Of a stretch of 64,000 bases of DNA, positions 33,895 through 45,602 are shown piece after piece. A program made the position numbers and the translations under genes. Every line of letters begins with the position of its first letter. Within the stretch, counting starts at the first letter, position 1. The notes under the pieces were generated by a model. That model saw only the letters and a list, made by a program, of their open reading frames with translations, was not told the origin of the DNA and ran no database searches. This stretch comes from Chlorokybus atmophyticus (taxonomy: Eukaryota > Streptophyta > Chlorokybophyceae > Chlorokybales > Chlorokybaceae). The stretch spans positions 418,652 to 482,651 of the forward strand of contig RHPI01002090.1 in the NCBI GenBank assembly GCA_009103225.1. Direction: 5' to 3'.

Positions 33895-35181
33895 TTACAG
33901 CTGATTCCTGACACGCCGAGTGTCTTCTTTGAGCCGGCCAGCGCCAAAGTCCACATTGGTCTCCAAGTTGTCAATCATAGTCTCTTGGTGCTTGAGCTCC
34001 TCACCCATGTCGGTCGCAACCCTCTTCATCTGCCTTAGCATGTCGCTGATCTTGTCCAGATCCTGGTCCTGCTCCTTGACATACTGCTTGATGGCGCCCA
34101 TGTCATCCTGTTCCTCACCCGCCAGGACCGCTTCACTGGTGGATGTCGTCTTCTTGCCATCAAGCCCGAGCTGCTTGCGCTTCTCTTTCAAATCGGCATC
34201 ATTCTGCGCTGCCTTGCTAGACCTGTTCGACATCTCCTTGAGCTTGCCACGCTTGACCTGCAGTAAGCAGAACAGCAACACATGAACTGACCAATGTATC
34301 TCTTTCAGAAAGTACGCTGCATGTTTATTAGAAGACTGACAGCAATGGCTGCAGGCAGTTGTCGCATACAAGCATACCTTTTTCTCGCCAGCAAATAGCC
34401 TTCCAAAAAAGTTCAGTTTCCGAATGGTAGTCTCACTAGTATTGAGAGTGGAATGCATGTTGTTCACCTGCCTGACAACCATGGGACATCACTCAGCAAC
34501 TGCGACAAGGAAAAACGGATGACATTGGCGCGCGACATAGCGCACGCGCATGCAAATGTGCATAAACTGATGGAACTTCAAGCAAGCCAAGGAGGCATGT
34601 ACAGAAGTTGTCAGACCACTGCTGCCAAACAAACCTGTGTATGTCCTCCATTTGCGCAGTTTGCCGCTGCAAGTTGACCTGCGTATCGGTTCCAATCCGC
34701 AGGGTGTCCTCTGCAATTTTAACGCTGCGCTTTGTGCCCTCCCGACCCTCCTTAGCATGGTGCCTCGCCATGCCCAAAAGCTCAGCCGTAATGGGGTCAT
34801 CCTATAAAACAAGCAGCAAGACTGTTGACAAAATTGTTTATCGACGACACAATGCCTCATGGCCAGCAGGTATATTGCTGTTCAATAAGTGCAGGTTTCA
34901 TACTGCAGGCATCACCGCACTGGTTGGCTTGCCAGCATGCAGTTGCTAGCTAACAGTGATAACCATGACGAGACTACTCAGCTTCAGCATGGGATCTGTA
35001 TTGGGTAATCAACGGACAGGCTATGTAGCAGGCCATGTGCGAGTATGCAGACCTCATGCATGCCCACCTGCTGGACGGCGCCGCCGCGGGCTATCTGCGC
35101 CTGAACCTGGGCGGCAGCAGCTCTGGCTTCCGCAGGCACCTCCTTGAAGAGCTCTTCGCGGGCGGCCACATGTCGAGACAT
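33895..35181 (-). CDS. Qbc-SNARE of the SNAP-25/SNAP33 type
   Basis: Four exons, 35181-35068, 34801-34635, 34471-34378 and 34257-33895, about 245 residues. The start ATG opens MSRHVAAREELFKEVPAEAR. The first SNARE motif (Qb) runs from KRSVKIAEDTLRIGTDTQVN through LQRQTAQMEDIHRQVNNM, with Gln in the zero layer. A Lys-rich linker follows, then the second motif (Qc): QDQDLDKISDMLRQMKRVAT, GEELKHQETMIDNLETNVD and a short tail ending RRVRNQL-stop. There is no membrane anchor and no Cys cluster for palmitoylation, as in plant SNAP33 proteins. Such proteins supply two of the four helices of the plasma-membrane fusion complex with a syntaxin and a VAMP, for example in secretion and cytokinesis. Coding-strand (CGG)n lies 55 bp before the start. 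Confidence 0.92.
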
Positions 35182-35426
35182 CCCAATCTCACCAAGCAAT
35201 CCAATGAACACAACCCCGCCAACCACCGAACTCTCCACCACCACCGCCGCCGCCGCCGCCGCCGGCGACTATACTCTCCAAGCACGCCAGCTGTCGCCTG
35301 AGCCAGCGGCCACGTTGACGCAAATTCACAGAGACGCCTTATGGCTGAATCACTGAATCACAACGGCCTGCACAATTGAACTGAACCGCAGTAGTGAACT
35401 AAGTTCCGTCGGCATTCCGGTGCAGC
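35182..35426. promoter_or_regulatory. bidirectional promoter region (SNARE / mitochondrial coiled-coil protein)
   Basis: 245 bp between divergent start codons. 35236-35266 is a CCACCGCCGCCGCCGCC run, CGG on the SNARE coding strand. Confidence 0.55.
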
Positions 35427-36420
35427 ATGGCGTTGCTGCGGGCGGTGCGGGGCTTGCTGCTCGGCCGCGGCGCGGCGCTTGTCGCTCCTCGGAACACGCC
35501 GCTGGTGCGTGTGTGGTTGTCAGACATGCTTGCATGCGGACTGTGACAGTGATCCTGCTTCAGCTGGCTTGGCCTGGCTTGCTCAGTGGCTGGAAACACG
35601 TTGGTCAAGCATTCGGTGTGTGTCTGCTGTTAATCCTAGAACTGCGGTAGTTAGAGCACACACAGCAACATGCATATGTGCGTGGCAATCCGCAGGTCGC
35701 TAGGCTGTGTAGCACGCAGAGCAGCAGCAGCACCACCAGCACCAGCAGCAATGGCATTGATGGTGCAGAGGCAGTCCGTCAGCAGGTCGACGACATCAAC
35801 GAGCGCTTTGGGGAGGCGAGGGAGGAGATCGAGATGGCGATGGAAAGCAAGGAGACCGTCTATTTCAACGAAGAGGCGGAGATAGCCCACGAGGCAGTAC
35901 AAGGCGTGCTGTCCCGGTGAGGACACCAAACTCTGTGTCTCGTTTGAGTCAAATTGCTCCTTGTAAGCCAGCACTACTCGTTGGACGTGTCCATCAGTGC
36001 AGAGGCATGACTTTGCTGGCGCTCTTCACTGATCCAACGTTGTGCCTGGTTGCATGTGAGACATGCACTTTACCTGTGCATTATTGCTGTGTTGATGCTT
36101 GATACTGTTTCGTCTCTGCATACAACCATGCAGGCCGCGTGCATGTGATCACCACAAATTGATGTGATATCAAGCATGCTACCTCACGTCTATTGTGCTG
36201 TGCATTGAGTGTCATGCAACGCACGCAGCTCGCATGCCTGACATGCGATGTTTGCCCAAGACTGCAGGGTAGTGCTGATGCTATGAAGCGATGCGTGTGC
36301 AGGTATGAGAAGCTGCTCGTGAGTGTTGGCGAAAGTCAAAGGGGTCAGTTGGAAAGAGCCATGGGGCTGAAGATGGAGCAGCTCAAGGCTGAGCTTGCAC
36401 AGCTCCAAGAACATGACTAA
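35427..36420 (+). CDS. small predicted mitochondrial coiled-coil protein
   Basis: Three exons, 35427-35504, 35696-35916 and 36303-36420, give 138 residues. The N-terminus MALLRAVRGLLLGRGAALVA is an Arg/Leu/Ala amphipathic leader without acids, typical of mitochondrial presequences. A Ser/Thr-rich spacer follows. Two helical, charge-rich segments then come: DDINERFGEAREEIEMAMES with FNEEAEIAHEAVQGVLSRYE, and SQRGQLERAMGLKMEQLKAE ending LQEHD-stop. Heptad-like spacing suggests a coiled coil. Size and layout resemble small, conserved plant mitochondrial proteins of unknown role, but I cannot name the family. Phase-2 splice at SR|YEKLL is consistent. Confidence 0.8.
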
Positions 36421-37109
36421 CGCATGATCTCCATGCAGGAACTGCTGTTTAGCAGCACAGTTGAAAATGCTCCAGTGCACACCTGCACTTACACCTGGCC
36501 CAGCACAGGCTTGTACAACAACTTTACTGGAGAGGCTACATCACATTGCACAGTTGAAACTAACATTCTCATTTATGAGCTTCAGGGCGATCACGTGCCA
36601 ACCATGCAGATGACATGTGATATGATCCATGTTGCCCATTTTTTTTTAACAGCACATGCGCATGAAATCGCTCAAGCCCAGTGCCGTTGGTTTCCAATCT
36701 ACTTATACTACAGACTATTCAACCACAGACTAAGCCATTCACTTCGTGGTTGTTATATGTACTTCTTCTTTGCGCAGCATATTTGTGTGTTGGCCAGTTA
36801 TTGGGAAATGTTATGTTATGTAAACAATGTTTCTTTATTACATTACTGTGTATTGCAACCTACGTAGTGTGTCATATTGCACTGATCATGTTTAAATGTA
36901 GCTATCATATAATAAAGAATTATCAATATGTGTGCGCAATAAATCGTATTGCGAAAAGAGTGATTGTTACAGTGTATTTGCACATGTTTTCATTGCGTCT
37001 ATATCGCAATGCTACAATGTGCAGTAGTCATCAAGTGACCAATCGCAATACACAAATGGTTGTTAATATGCATTGCTTTGCGGTGCTTATAAGTCATTGG
37101 TTATGCTTA

Positions 37110-37397
<288 letters not shown>

Positions 37398-37449
37398 NTA
37401 CCCATACAGCAATACGCGAGCATAATGTACAATATATCATTACCATAAA

Positions 37450-37585
37450 TACCAGCACGTTAGATGATTATATATGCATAAGCATACTATTACATATGTA
37501 ATTTTTATAATATGTGATACATCAATACCATGATCAACAGCACGTTAAATAATTACATATGCATAAGCGTGATGTTGCATATGTC
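37450..37585 (+). repeat. diverged direct repeat, two ~52-bp copies
   Basis: A unit starting CAGCACGTTAGATGATTATA and containing TATGCATAAGC, then TACATATGTAAT (about 37450-37501), recurs as CAGCACGTTAAATAATTACA with TATGCATAAGC, then GCATATGTCAT (about 37534-37585). The copies are spaced 84 bases apart. Confidence 0.65.
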
Positions 37586-38184
37586 ATGCACAATGCATCC
37601 ACGCTTATGGTGATAAGTTATTCATACAGGATGTTATATAAAGATTGATTGATAAGCTGCGCAACTGGATTGCATGTTGAGTGTCATGTCCATATCTTAT
37701 TGAACTATGCAACACTTTATAGGAATTGCACTTAAACATTGACATGCATCAGGCAGTGTTTCTCCGTGCCTTAGGAAGGCCAAACATTGCATCATTGTTC
37801 ATTTGAGAAGTTCATTCCACATGACAACAGACAATACATGATTGAGGGATGCTAATATACCCAAACAGCCCCCACTGTGAACATACCGAACTTTCTATCG
37901 CACGTGCATTTGCTCTTTCTTGGGGATTCAAGCATCAATCTGATCTGGGATCCTAGGTGGCACAGCCTTTAAGGTGGCATGGCTTACGTGGCAGCGGCGC
38001 CCGCGTTGTCCGCCCGACAACATGCTTCACCCCAACCACCTCCGTGACTGCCCCGCCGAGCATGGCGCGCCTACCCGCGTGCTGCTCAGCAATGCTGCAG
38101 CAGCCTGCAGTGCAGTGACAGGCGCGGCTAGCGAGCACTGTGGCCTTCCGTTGAGCGCAGTCCACTACAGTCCACAGCAGCACC

Positions 38185-40848
38185 ATGGCGGCACTGGCCA
38201 CGCCAAACATGGCTGCATGCGTGGACAAGCTCTGCGTAGTTGCCTCTGCCGCAAGTTCTTGTAGTCCTTGTCGCTGCGTTCGCACCCCTGCTCGCTCCTC
38301 ATCTGCTGCTGCTGCTGCTTCAGCTTCACAGATCACCAGGCAAAGCGTCAAGAGAAGCAGCACTTCTCTAGCTTCAGCTGGCAGCAAGCGTGCTGTCTTC
38401 CAGGTACGCGCAGCTGCTCCAGCGTCAGCGGTGGAGCATGACAGCAGCCAGGATGACAGACTGCAACGAGAGCAAGCCTTTCGGCAAGCCGTTAAGGCTG
38501 ATATCCAGGCACTGCGGGAGCTCAGGCAGAAGAATGCGTTCGACACTGTGCCGCACATTGGTGCGGAGCAGGTATGCTACAGGCCTGACAGTTGGCTTGT
38601 GTTGTGTGGTGAGTTGATCCGCAGTACCCGTCACAACTCGTTCAGCTGCTAGTAGCACGTGCATGCCAGCTAGCGTCATGCACACAACTTCAGCGTTGCA
38701 CACTTGTGACATGGGTACAGGCGGTAGATATAAGGCATCCTACAGGCATATAGTGGCCCCACATTTAGGGTGAACCCTTTACACGCATGACTTATACTGG
38801 ATCGCAGTCATTTACACTTCTCATCGCCCAATGGTGTATTGCACAGGAGGTGTTCTTGGTCAATGAAGACATGCGACCAGCACTGGTTGCTGACGAACTG
38901 CTAGCAGAGCTTCAGGACAACAGCTATGCGCATGAGGTGTGTGTCAATCCTTGCAATGTACCATGCAGCAGAGTCTGAGATATCTTACTCAGGCAGTACC
39001 TATCACAGGCACTGGGCTTGTTGATCACAGCTTGACAATGAGCACTGCGCTGGCCATGTGTCAGCTTGCTGGACGCTTGCATACTTCCCCTTGGACATGT
39101 TATGTGCTGGCAGTATGGCTCACGAGCGTGTTCTTCATGACCAGGTTCCTAAGTTTGTTATCGAGCACAACTTGCCACCTCAATTGTTATCACCCAAGTT
39201 TCTTACCGAGCTTGAGAGCGGGCTGAGCAGTGCCCTGTCCAAATTGGGGAAAGCTGCTCGACGGATTGGTGTGCAACCTTTGCTCATAGGTACTGAACTA
39301 TTTGTTGTGATAGCCAAGTCTCTGTACAGCCCTCGGCCTAAACACACTGTATACTGCAGGCTCCTTGCCTACACTACGCAACTCGGACCTTGAAGCGGAC
39401 AGCATGTCAGATGCCAGCCGTTACATCCAACTCACTGAGCACATGCGCGATATCCGCGGTGAAGACTTTCAGGTTGACGTGCCTTCAGATTCTGAGACGC
39501 TAAACGAGGGGCTTCATATGCAAAACAGAAGTGCTCCTCTCTTAATAGCTGCCACCTGCAGCTTCCAACTGCACATGCAGGTGGTTGTCAACAGCTGGCT
39601 GTTGCATGCAAATCATCTGGCAGATGGTAACCATGTGCGCTGGCTTAGATTGAAGCTTCACGGTTTGAAGAGATGTACAACCTATCACAAGCCATTGCGG
39701 GCCCCATTGTGGCCGCTGGCTGCAATTCGCCTGTCTTGTTCGGCAAGACTGTCTGGCATGAATCGCGTGTACCATACTGGCAGCAATGTGTGGATATGCA
39801 AGTAAACGGGTCAAAGTCAACGCAAGTAAGTCAAGTTTTGGTAAGCTATACAGTGGTATGGCACCATCACCTGTTGACGTGAAAGTCGTTTCTGCTTGTC
39901 TGTAGCGCTTCATATTGGTAACACTCAACCGTGTGCACCGACTCTGCTGCTCATCAGTGTCATGCATGTCTCAGGAGTTTTTCGGGAGATACTGGCTAGG
40001 GAAGGAGAATACTTTCATAGATATCTTAAGCCAGGATGCTGAAGAAAGACATGTTATCCTAACAAAAGACGATCTTCCCGGCGTCGCAGATGGCAGGTGA
40101 GGGCGCTGAAGCCAAGCCAGCATTGTTGGTCAGCAAGAGCCTCTAACCGGTCGTGTGTTGATGCAGTTATGACCCTTACTGGGAAAGTCAGGAGGCACCG
40201 AAGCTTGGAGCATTATGCACGCACAACAGCACAATGTGGCGATGGAACCGGCCGTGCTACGGTGTTGGCAAGGACGAAGCTGGTCGCAAAAGTCCACATC
40301 TGCGCATTGAGCAAAGATTGACAGCAGCAGGTGCTGCATCTGGCAGACACGCTTGCTGCAATGTCGTCACTGGACCTGCACTGACATGATGCTAACTTGC
40401 AGGGCCCACTATTGTGGACGAGATTGCCAATGCAGCGCTCTTCTTCGGCCTGATGCTTGGGTACCAGTCAGAGGCTGCCTCTATCCCGGACAAGATGTCC
40501 TTTGATGATGCGAAGCGCAACTTGTTCGCGGCTGCAGAGCATGGGCTGCACGCTGAATTGGTATGGTTTGATGGGAGGACTGCATCAGCCGCTGACTTGC
40601 TGCTTCAGGAACTAATACCCAGAGCAGAGCAAGGACTGAAGTCCGCTGGTGTAGCCACTGAGGATGTACAACGCTACCTTGGCATCATCCAAGGCAGATG
40701 CCAAACACGACAGACCGGCTCACAGTGGCTACTGGATAGCTTGGATGTGAATGCAGTCCGCGACCAGGAGTTGAGACGAATCACTAAGGAGATGCTCAGA
40801 TTGCAAAACAGTGGTCAACCAGTGCACACCTGGCCTGTAGCAAAGTAG
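38185..40848 (+). CDS. GCS2-family carboxylate-amine ligase (glutamate-cysteine ligase-like), plastid-type leader
   Basis: Eight exons, 38185-38571, 38847-38938, 39114-39289, 39360-39580, 39649-39801, 39975-40096, 40167-40330 and 40403-40848, about 586 residues. A leader of some 75 residues rich in Ser, Ala, Arg and Cys looks like a chloroplast transit peptide. The catalytic domain begins IGAEQ|EVFLVNEDMRPAL. Then come FVIEHNLPPQLLSPKF, SFQLHMQ, NLSQAIAGPIVAAGCNSPVL, FGKTVWHESRVPYWQQCVD and FGRYWLG. LCTHNSTMWRWNRPCYGVG and HLRIEQRLTAAGPTIVDEIA follow, then DVQRYLGIIQGRCQTRQTGS. These fit bacterial GCS2/YbdK-like ATP-dependent ligases that join an amine to the gamma-carboxyl of glutamate. It is unlike the usual plant GSH1 enzyme as far as I can judge. 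Substrate unknown. A very short extra exon (RFIL, 39906-39917) may precede exon six. Confidence 0.85.
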
Positions 40849-41940
40849 TTGCCTCAACAATTCTTGTACATACACTGCACTCGTGGAAGCTGTGCAGCTA
40901 ACACAGGCTGCCTGCAGAGCTTCAGCGGATAGTCAGGCAACGTTACCATTGGCTCATTGCACATTGTATTGGCAACACACTGTACTGTGTACTAGCCCTG
41001 TTATGTTGTGCGGTCTGGTTTGCCTACACATATGTGGACTCGTGGCAAATGGCCCCAAAACAATCATGTACGCCTGCCAGTCTGCGCACTGCATGCGCAC
41101 GTGCAGCAGTGCACAGACTGGCAGCAGCAATAGTGCACAGTAAACATGATGTGGACATGCTTATGCAACTGGCATGCAAGTAGTGTCACCACATAGCATA
41201 CAGGCCAAACCCACCATCATTGACATGGGGCTCAGCTAGTTCACTCTCACGTCCCTACCTAGACTACTGCTTACCCCGCTAGTCATACGCAAACTGTGCG
41301 AGCATACAGTTTGCGTATGATGACTTAAAAGATCTTATGCACGTATCTGCTATGGCTTTTGGTCTGCAATGGTTATCTAGCACCTTTAGTTGTCACACTA
41401 TGTGGCAGTAATGCTGTTGGGGTAGAAGCTAATAGCATCGTACGCGATCAGCCATACTGCTAAGACAGATGAGGGAACGTCTAATAAACCAATGCACACG
41501 GAGTGTAATAGTGTGGACATGTACGGATGCGCAGCATCTACTGCATGCATGGAACAGATTTGTGGACTTCCGTACCGGCCCTGTGGGCAGGTATTATACA
41601 GACTGTGACATTGCTTGGTTATGCATAGGGTTTGCATCGTAGTCATCCCACAAACCTGCTCATTTGCAAGTAACAAGCATACAAGCACAAGCACCAACCA
41701 CCAGCACAAATGTTACACCCGGGGCCTTCACCACCTATCCTACACCACACTAAGTGCCTTATGTGCAATGCAAGTGTCGAGCAGCAGGAGGAGGCAGCAG
41801 CCAACCAACGTTAACCCACCTGTGAAGCACAGGCAGTAGGCGATGGTGAGAAGCGGTAGTGGCGCGCAGCAAGGAACGAACGGCACGAAGTGCGATGATG
41901 TGCAGTAATGTGCTGCGTGCTCTGCCGCCCTTCCCACACG
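40849..41940. other. intergenic region up to the LTR element
   Basis: 3' flank of the ligase gene and the left flank of the retrotransposon insertion. Apart from a short hairpin near 41281, no structure was recognised. Confidence 0.45.
41281..41326. repeat. short inverted repeat (hairpin)
   Basis: AGTCATACGCAAACTGT and its near-exact complement ACAGTTTGCGTATGATGACT are separated by 8 bases; the right arm has a 3-base insertion. Purpose unknown. Confidence 0.7.
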
Positions 41941-41945
41941 TCAAC
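41941..41945. repeat. target-site duplication, left copy
   Basis: TCAAC immediately before the left LTR, repeated at 48972-48976 after the right LTR. Confidence 0.85.
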
Positions 41946-42468
41946 TGTAACAGCACCACCGTCGCCGGTGATGCCCCTTCAATCCTCTACCCCAACACCC
42001 ACACCGCCTATGACAAGCCTTTCAACGGCGTGGCCGCCACTGAGCAGAGAACTCCAAAATACCCACATCAGATTGATGTGACCTTTTATATCAAGAGTAT
42101 ATCAACTATATACCTCTCGATAATTAACTCACAACTAGACATCGACCCTACAGATAGGGTAGTTAGGAAATCTAGCGTGAGCCAATCACAGTTTAGATAA
42201 GGTACATATCGATAAGGTACCTATCCAAAGATACCTATCGTAAGGTACCTAACGAGATAGTGATCACATTATATCAAATGTGACACTAAATAGGCTTGAA
42301 TAAGCGCACACCCATTGGGACTTATTTAAGCTATGATAAAGCATCATAGCCTTTAATAAGCGAGGAACCGTAGAAAAGAGGTATAAATAAGCATATTTAA
42401 ATACTTATTCATACAAAATGTGTTATTTAGGTAGCAATAATGCCCCTATTATTATTGCTCCCGTTACA
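41946..42468 (-). repeat. 3' LTR of the chromovirus (523 bp)
   Basis: Downstream LTR relative to the minus-strand coding direction. It is preceded on the coding strand by a G-rich polypurine tract. Confidence 0.95.
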
Positions 42469-42482
42469 TTCCCCCCCACTTG
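42469..42482 (-). promoter_or_regulatory. polypurine tract (plus-strand primer)
   Basis: On the coding strand AAGTGGGGGGGAA directly abuts the 3' LTR, the position of the second-strand synthesis primer. Confidence 0.85.
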
Positions 42483-42615
42483 GGTTTTCAACGTCCTCGT
42501 TGAACTCAAGTTGATCAGGCTTGACTTCAAGTAATTGTAACCAGTGAGATAGCAGGAAATGACAGGGTGGTAATGAAACTGCACTGCCAGTTTGTCATAA
42601 AACCAAGCCCACAGT

Positions 42616-44469
42616 TTATGGGACAGGACATGAATCCCAATAAGCTCGAAGCAACTCGCGGCAGTGCGTAAGATGCCTGTCGGGCTCCCAACTGTTATGT
42701 TCCGGGCCATACCCTTTCCATTTCACCAAATAGCGAGTTGCGCGTCTCCGACTATTTAGCTTATGGTTCAATATAGCTTCCACCTCGTATTTGAGCTCGC
42801 TGTCCACCTCAACTGGCGATGGTGGAGGCTGTGTTCTACCGTCTGAGCGGTAAGGTTTCAACAAGTTCACATGGAACACGTTGTGTATACGCACACTTGG
42901 GGGCAATTGCAGTCGATAAGCGTGCGTACCAACTCTATCAGTGATAGAGAATGGACCCAACCATCGGGGCAGCAACTTGCGAGCATCCGTACCTTTGATG
43001 GTTATGTTCTTTGCGTTAAGCAAAACTTTATCGCCGACATCGAAAGTGGCCATTTTCCGATGTGTATCAGCATAAGCTTTTTGCCTGTCCTGTGCTTCTG
43101 ACAGACACAGCTTGGCTCGAGCCAAATTTTCTTGCATATTAGTGGCAAATTCCTTTGCCGCTGGTACAGTCAGGGCATTGCGAGGTACACGCAATGACGC
43201 TGGTGTGTTCGGGCGAATCCCATAATTCAAGAAAAATGGGGTTTCCTTTACACTTTCCTGCCACGCGTTGTTCACAGCGAACTCTGCCATTAACAAGTAC
43301 CTGTCCCAATCAGCATGATTAGGAGCCACATAATGGCGAAGCATTTCTTCCAGCATTTGATTTGCTCGCTCAGTTTGACCGTCCGTTTGCGGGTGGAAAG
43401 CAGTCGACATGCTTTGTTTTACCCCCAACAATTCACAGACTTCTCGCCAAAACTTGGAGACAAAACGAGGATCACGATCTGTGACAAGTTCACGCGGTAT
43501 ACCGTGAACGCGAAAGACCGTGGACACAAATAAGTGTGCCAAGTCCCGTGCACTTACAGTTGTGCAACACGGGGCAAAATGCACCATTTTAGTCAAACGG
43601 TCGACAAAAACCACAATAGCAGTGTATTTAGCTGCTGTTTCAGGTAGGTCAGTAATCAAATCCATACTGACACTATCCCACTTTTGTTCTGGAATTGCCA
43701 ATGGTTTAAGCAATCCCGCTTGTTTTTGTCGTAGTGGCTTATTACGTTGACACACGTCACATGTGCGAACATATTGATCCACGTCAGCTGACATTGACGG
43801 CCACCAGTATAACTGTTGCGCAGATTTGAGTGTTTTGTGTTTCCCCAAATGCCCAGCATACGGCGGGTCATGCACTGAATGTAAGCATTGCTTACGTAAG
43901 TCGCCCGAGTTGGGAATTGCCAACTGCTCCCCTTTATACCACAGATTGCTAACAGCAGTAAGCTGTTGCAAGTTGGTTTGACTGCTAAACCAATCATCTG
44001 AGTTATAACCTGTGGACACTTCCTTTAAGAAAGGATCTTCAGGCTGTTGTACATTACGCGTACTTCGAGAGCGCGTAAGTGCCAAAAGAGCAGGGCTGCG
44101 ACTTAGTGGATCCGCCACATTGGTGCGACCCGGACGGTATTGCCAAGTGAAAGTGAAACGAGAAATGAATTCATTCCACCTAGCTTGCCGCCTCGACAGA
44201 TTTTGTTGCGTATGAAAGAATGTGAGCGGGTTGTGATCAGTAATCACTGAAAACTCCACCCCTTCCAAGTAGCAACGCCATGTGCGCAGCGCGTGCACCA
44301 CCCCGAGCAATTCCTGCTCAGTGGTTGTGTAATTACGTTCAGCAGGAATGAACTTTCTGCTTTCATATGCACATGGTCTGTCATCCTGTAGAAGGACTGC
44401 CCCACACCCAATGGTGGAAGCATCACTGATTACCACAAAAGGCTTGGTGTGGTCGGGGAAGGCTAACAC
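42616..44469 (-). CDS. chromovirus RNase H - integrase - chromodomain segment
   Basis: One open frame of 617 codons, part of pol. RNase H: FVVISDASTIGCGAVLLQ, TTTEQELLGVVHALRTWR, FSVITDHNPLTFF. Integrase: zinc-binding HHCC region (HDPPYAGHLGKHKTLKSAQQ, CDVCQRNKP), then the DDE core with Asp in SMDLITDLP, Asp in LVTDRDPRF and Glu in TDGQTERANQ. The C-terminus has EVEAILNHKLNSRRRATRYL and VKWKGYGPEHNSWEP, a chromodomain that in this lineage guides integration to modified chromatin. Confidence 0.93.
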   Translation of the reverse strand: MLAFPDHTKPFVVISDASTIGCGAVLLQDDRPCAYESRKFIPAERNYTTTEQELLGVVHALRTWRCYLEGVEFSVITDHNPLTFFHTQQNLSRRQARWNEFISRFTFTWQYRPGRTNVADPLSRSPALLALTRSRSTRNVQQPEDPFLKEVSTGYNSDDWFSSQTNLQQLTAVSNLWYKGEQLAIPNSGDLRKQCLHSVHDPPYAGHLGKHKTLKSAQQLYWWPSMSADVDQYVRTCDVCQRNKPLRQKQAGLLKPLAIPEQKWDSVSMDLITDLPETAAKYTAIVVFVDRLTKMVHFAPCCTTVSARDLAHLFVSTVFRVHGIPRELVTDRDPRFVSKFWREVCELLGVKQSMSTAFHPQTDGQTERANQMLEEMLRHYVAPNHADWDRYLLMAEFAVNNAWQESVKETPFFLNYGIRPNTPASLRVPRNALTVPAAKEFATNMQENLARAKLCLSEAQDRQKAYADTHRKMATFDVGDKVLLNAKNITIKGTDARKLLPRWLGPFSITDRVGTHAYRLQLPPSVRIHNVFHVNLLKPYRSDGRTQPPPSPVEVDSELKYEVEAILNHKLNSRRRATRYLVKWKGYGPEHNSWEPDRHLTHCRELLRAYWDSCPVP

Positions 44470-45601
44470 AGGGGCTTGTGTTAACTTGCATCTTTAATGC
44501 GTGCAAAAGCAACCTCGTGTGCCTCCGTCCATACAAATTTAACATCTTTTCTTAGCAAAGATGTTAAAGGATTTGCCATGTCGTAAAAAAATGCTCGCAT
44601 GAACTTGCGGAAATAATTAGCTAGCCTCAAGAAAGCACGTAACTGATGTACATCCTTGGGTGGTGGCCAATCCTTTACCGCACACACCTTTTGAGGATCT
44701 GGTTTCAATCCTTCTTTACCAATCACATGCCCTAAAAAGGGTAGTTCATCCTTTGCAAAGTTGCATTTGGACAGGTTGGCATAGAATTTGTGTTCGCGTA
44801 ACATAGCTAGAACCAATTCCACATGCCTGTGGTGGTCCTCCCGGGTTTTGCTGAACACAATAATGTCGTCTAGATATACCAATACAAACTTGTACAATTC
44901 ATCAGCAATACTGCGTTCATTGCTGTCTGAAATGTAGCCGGTGCATTTGTTAACCCAAATGGTAACACTTTATACTCAAAGTGTCCTAGTGGGGTGCGAA
45001 ATGCAGTTTTTTGTATATCCGACGGGTGGATTTTGATTTGATGATAACCACTGGTCAAATCCAGCGTGCTGAACACTGTTGCACCTGACAGCTTATTAAA
45101 CAAATCATCAATCCGAGGCAAAGGGTATCTGTTTTTCAAAGTGACCTTGTTTATCGCACAGTAATGAATACACATGCGTAGCTTGCCATTCTTTTTGGGC
45201 ACAAGCAAAATTGGTGCACCAAAAGGAGATATACTCTTTGTTATTAAACCTTTGTCCAATAACTCTTTGAGCTGTTTTTCCATCTCCGCGTGTTCTAAGG
45301 GACTTAGCCTGTACATAGGCCGCCAAGGTGGCTTTGCCCCCTCCTCTAACGGAATGGTATGATGTATGTTTCGATCGGGAGGCAACTCTGGGAGTTCATC
45401 CTGAAATACATTTGCGTATTGTTCCGTAAGTGACTGCACCACAGGGTCACTGATAGCCTGTTCAGCAGGTGTTTCCACCTGTCGTAAGTGCAGTAAGTAT
45501 ACGTCCTCACGTTTACGCATGCAACGTTTCAATTGCATAGCAGAGAGGAGCGGAACATTATCGCGAGGTATACATGCGAGTACAGATGCTGTTAAAGTCA
45601 T
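44470..45601 (-). pseudogene. chromovirus reverse transcriptase, broken by frame changes
   Basis: Two open pieces in different frames, 45601-44870 and 44897-44481. The first has [48 protein letters not shown] and [14 protein letters not shown]. The second has the catalytic [13 protein letters not shown], then LGHVIGKEGLKPDPQK and NYFRKFMRAF. All polymerase motifs are present, but a one-base frame shift lies near 44880-44897, just before YLDD. Confidence 0.9.
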
Positions 45602-45602
45602 C

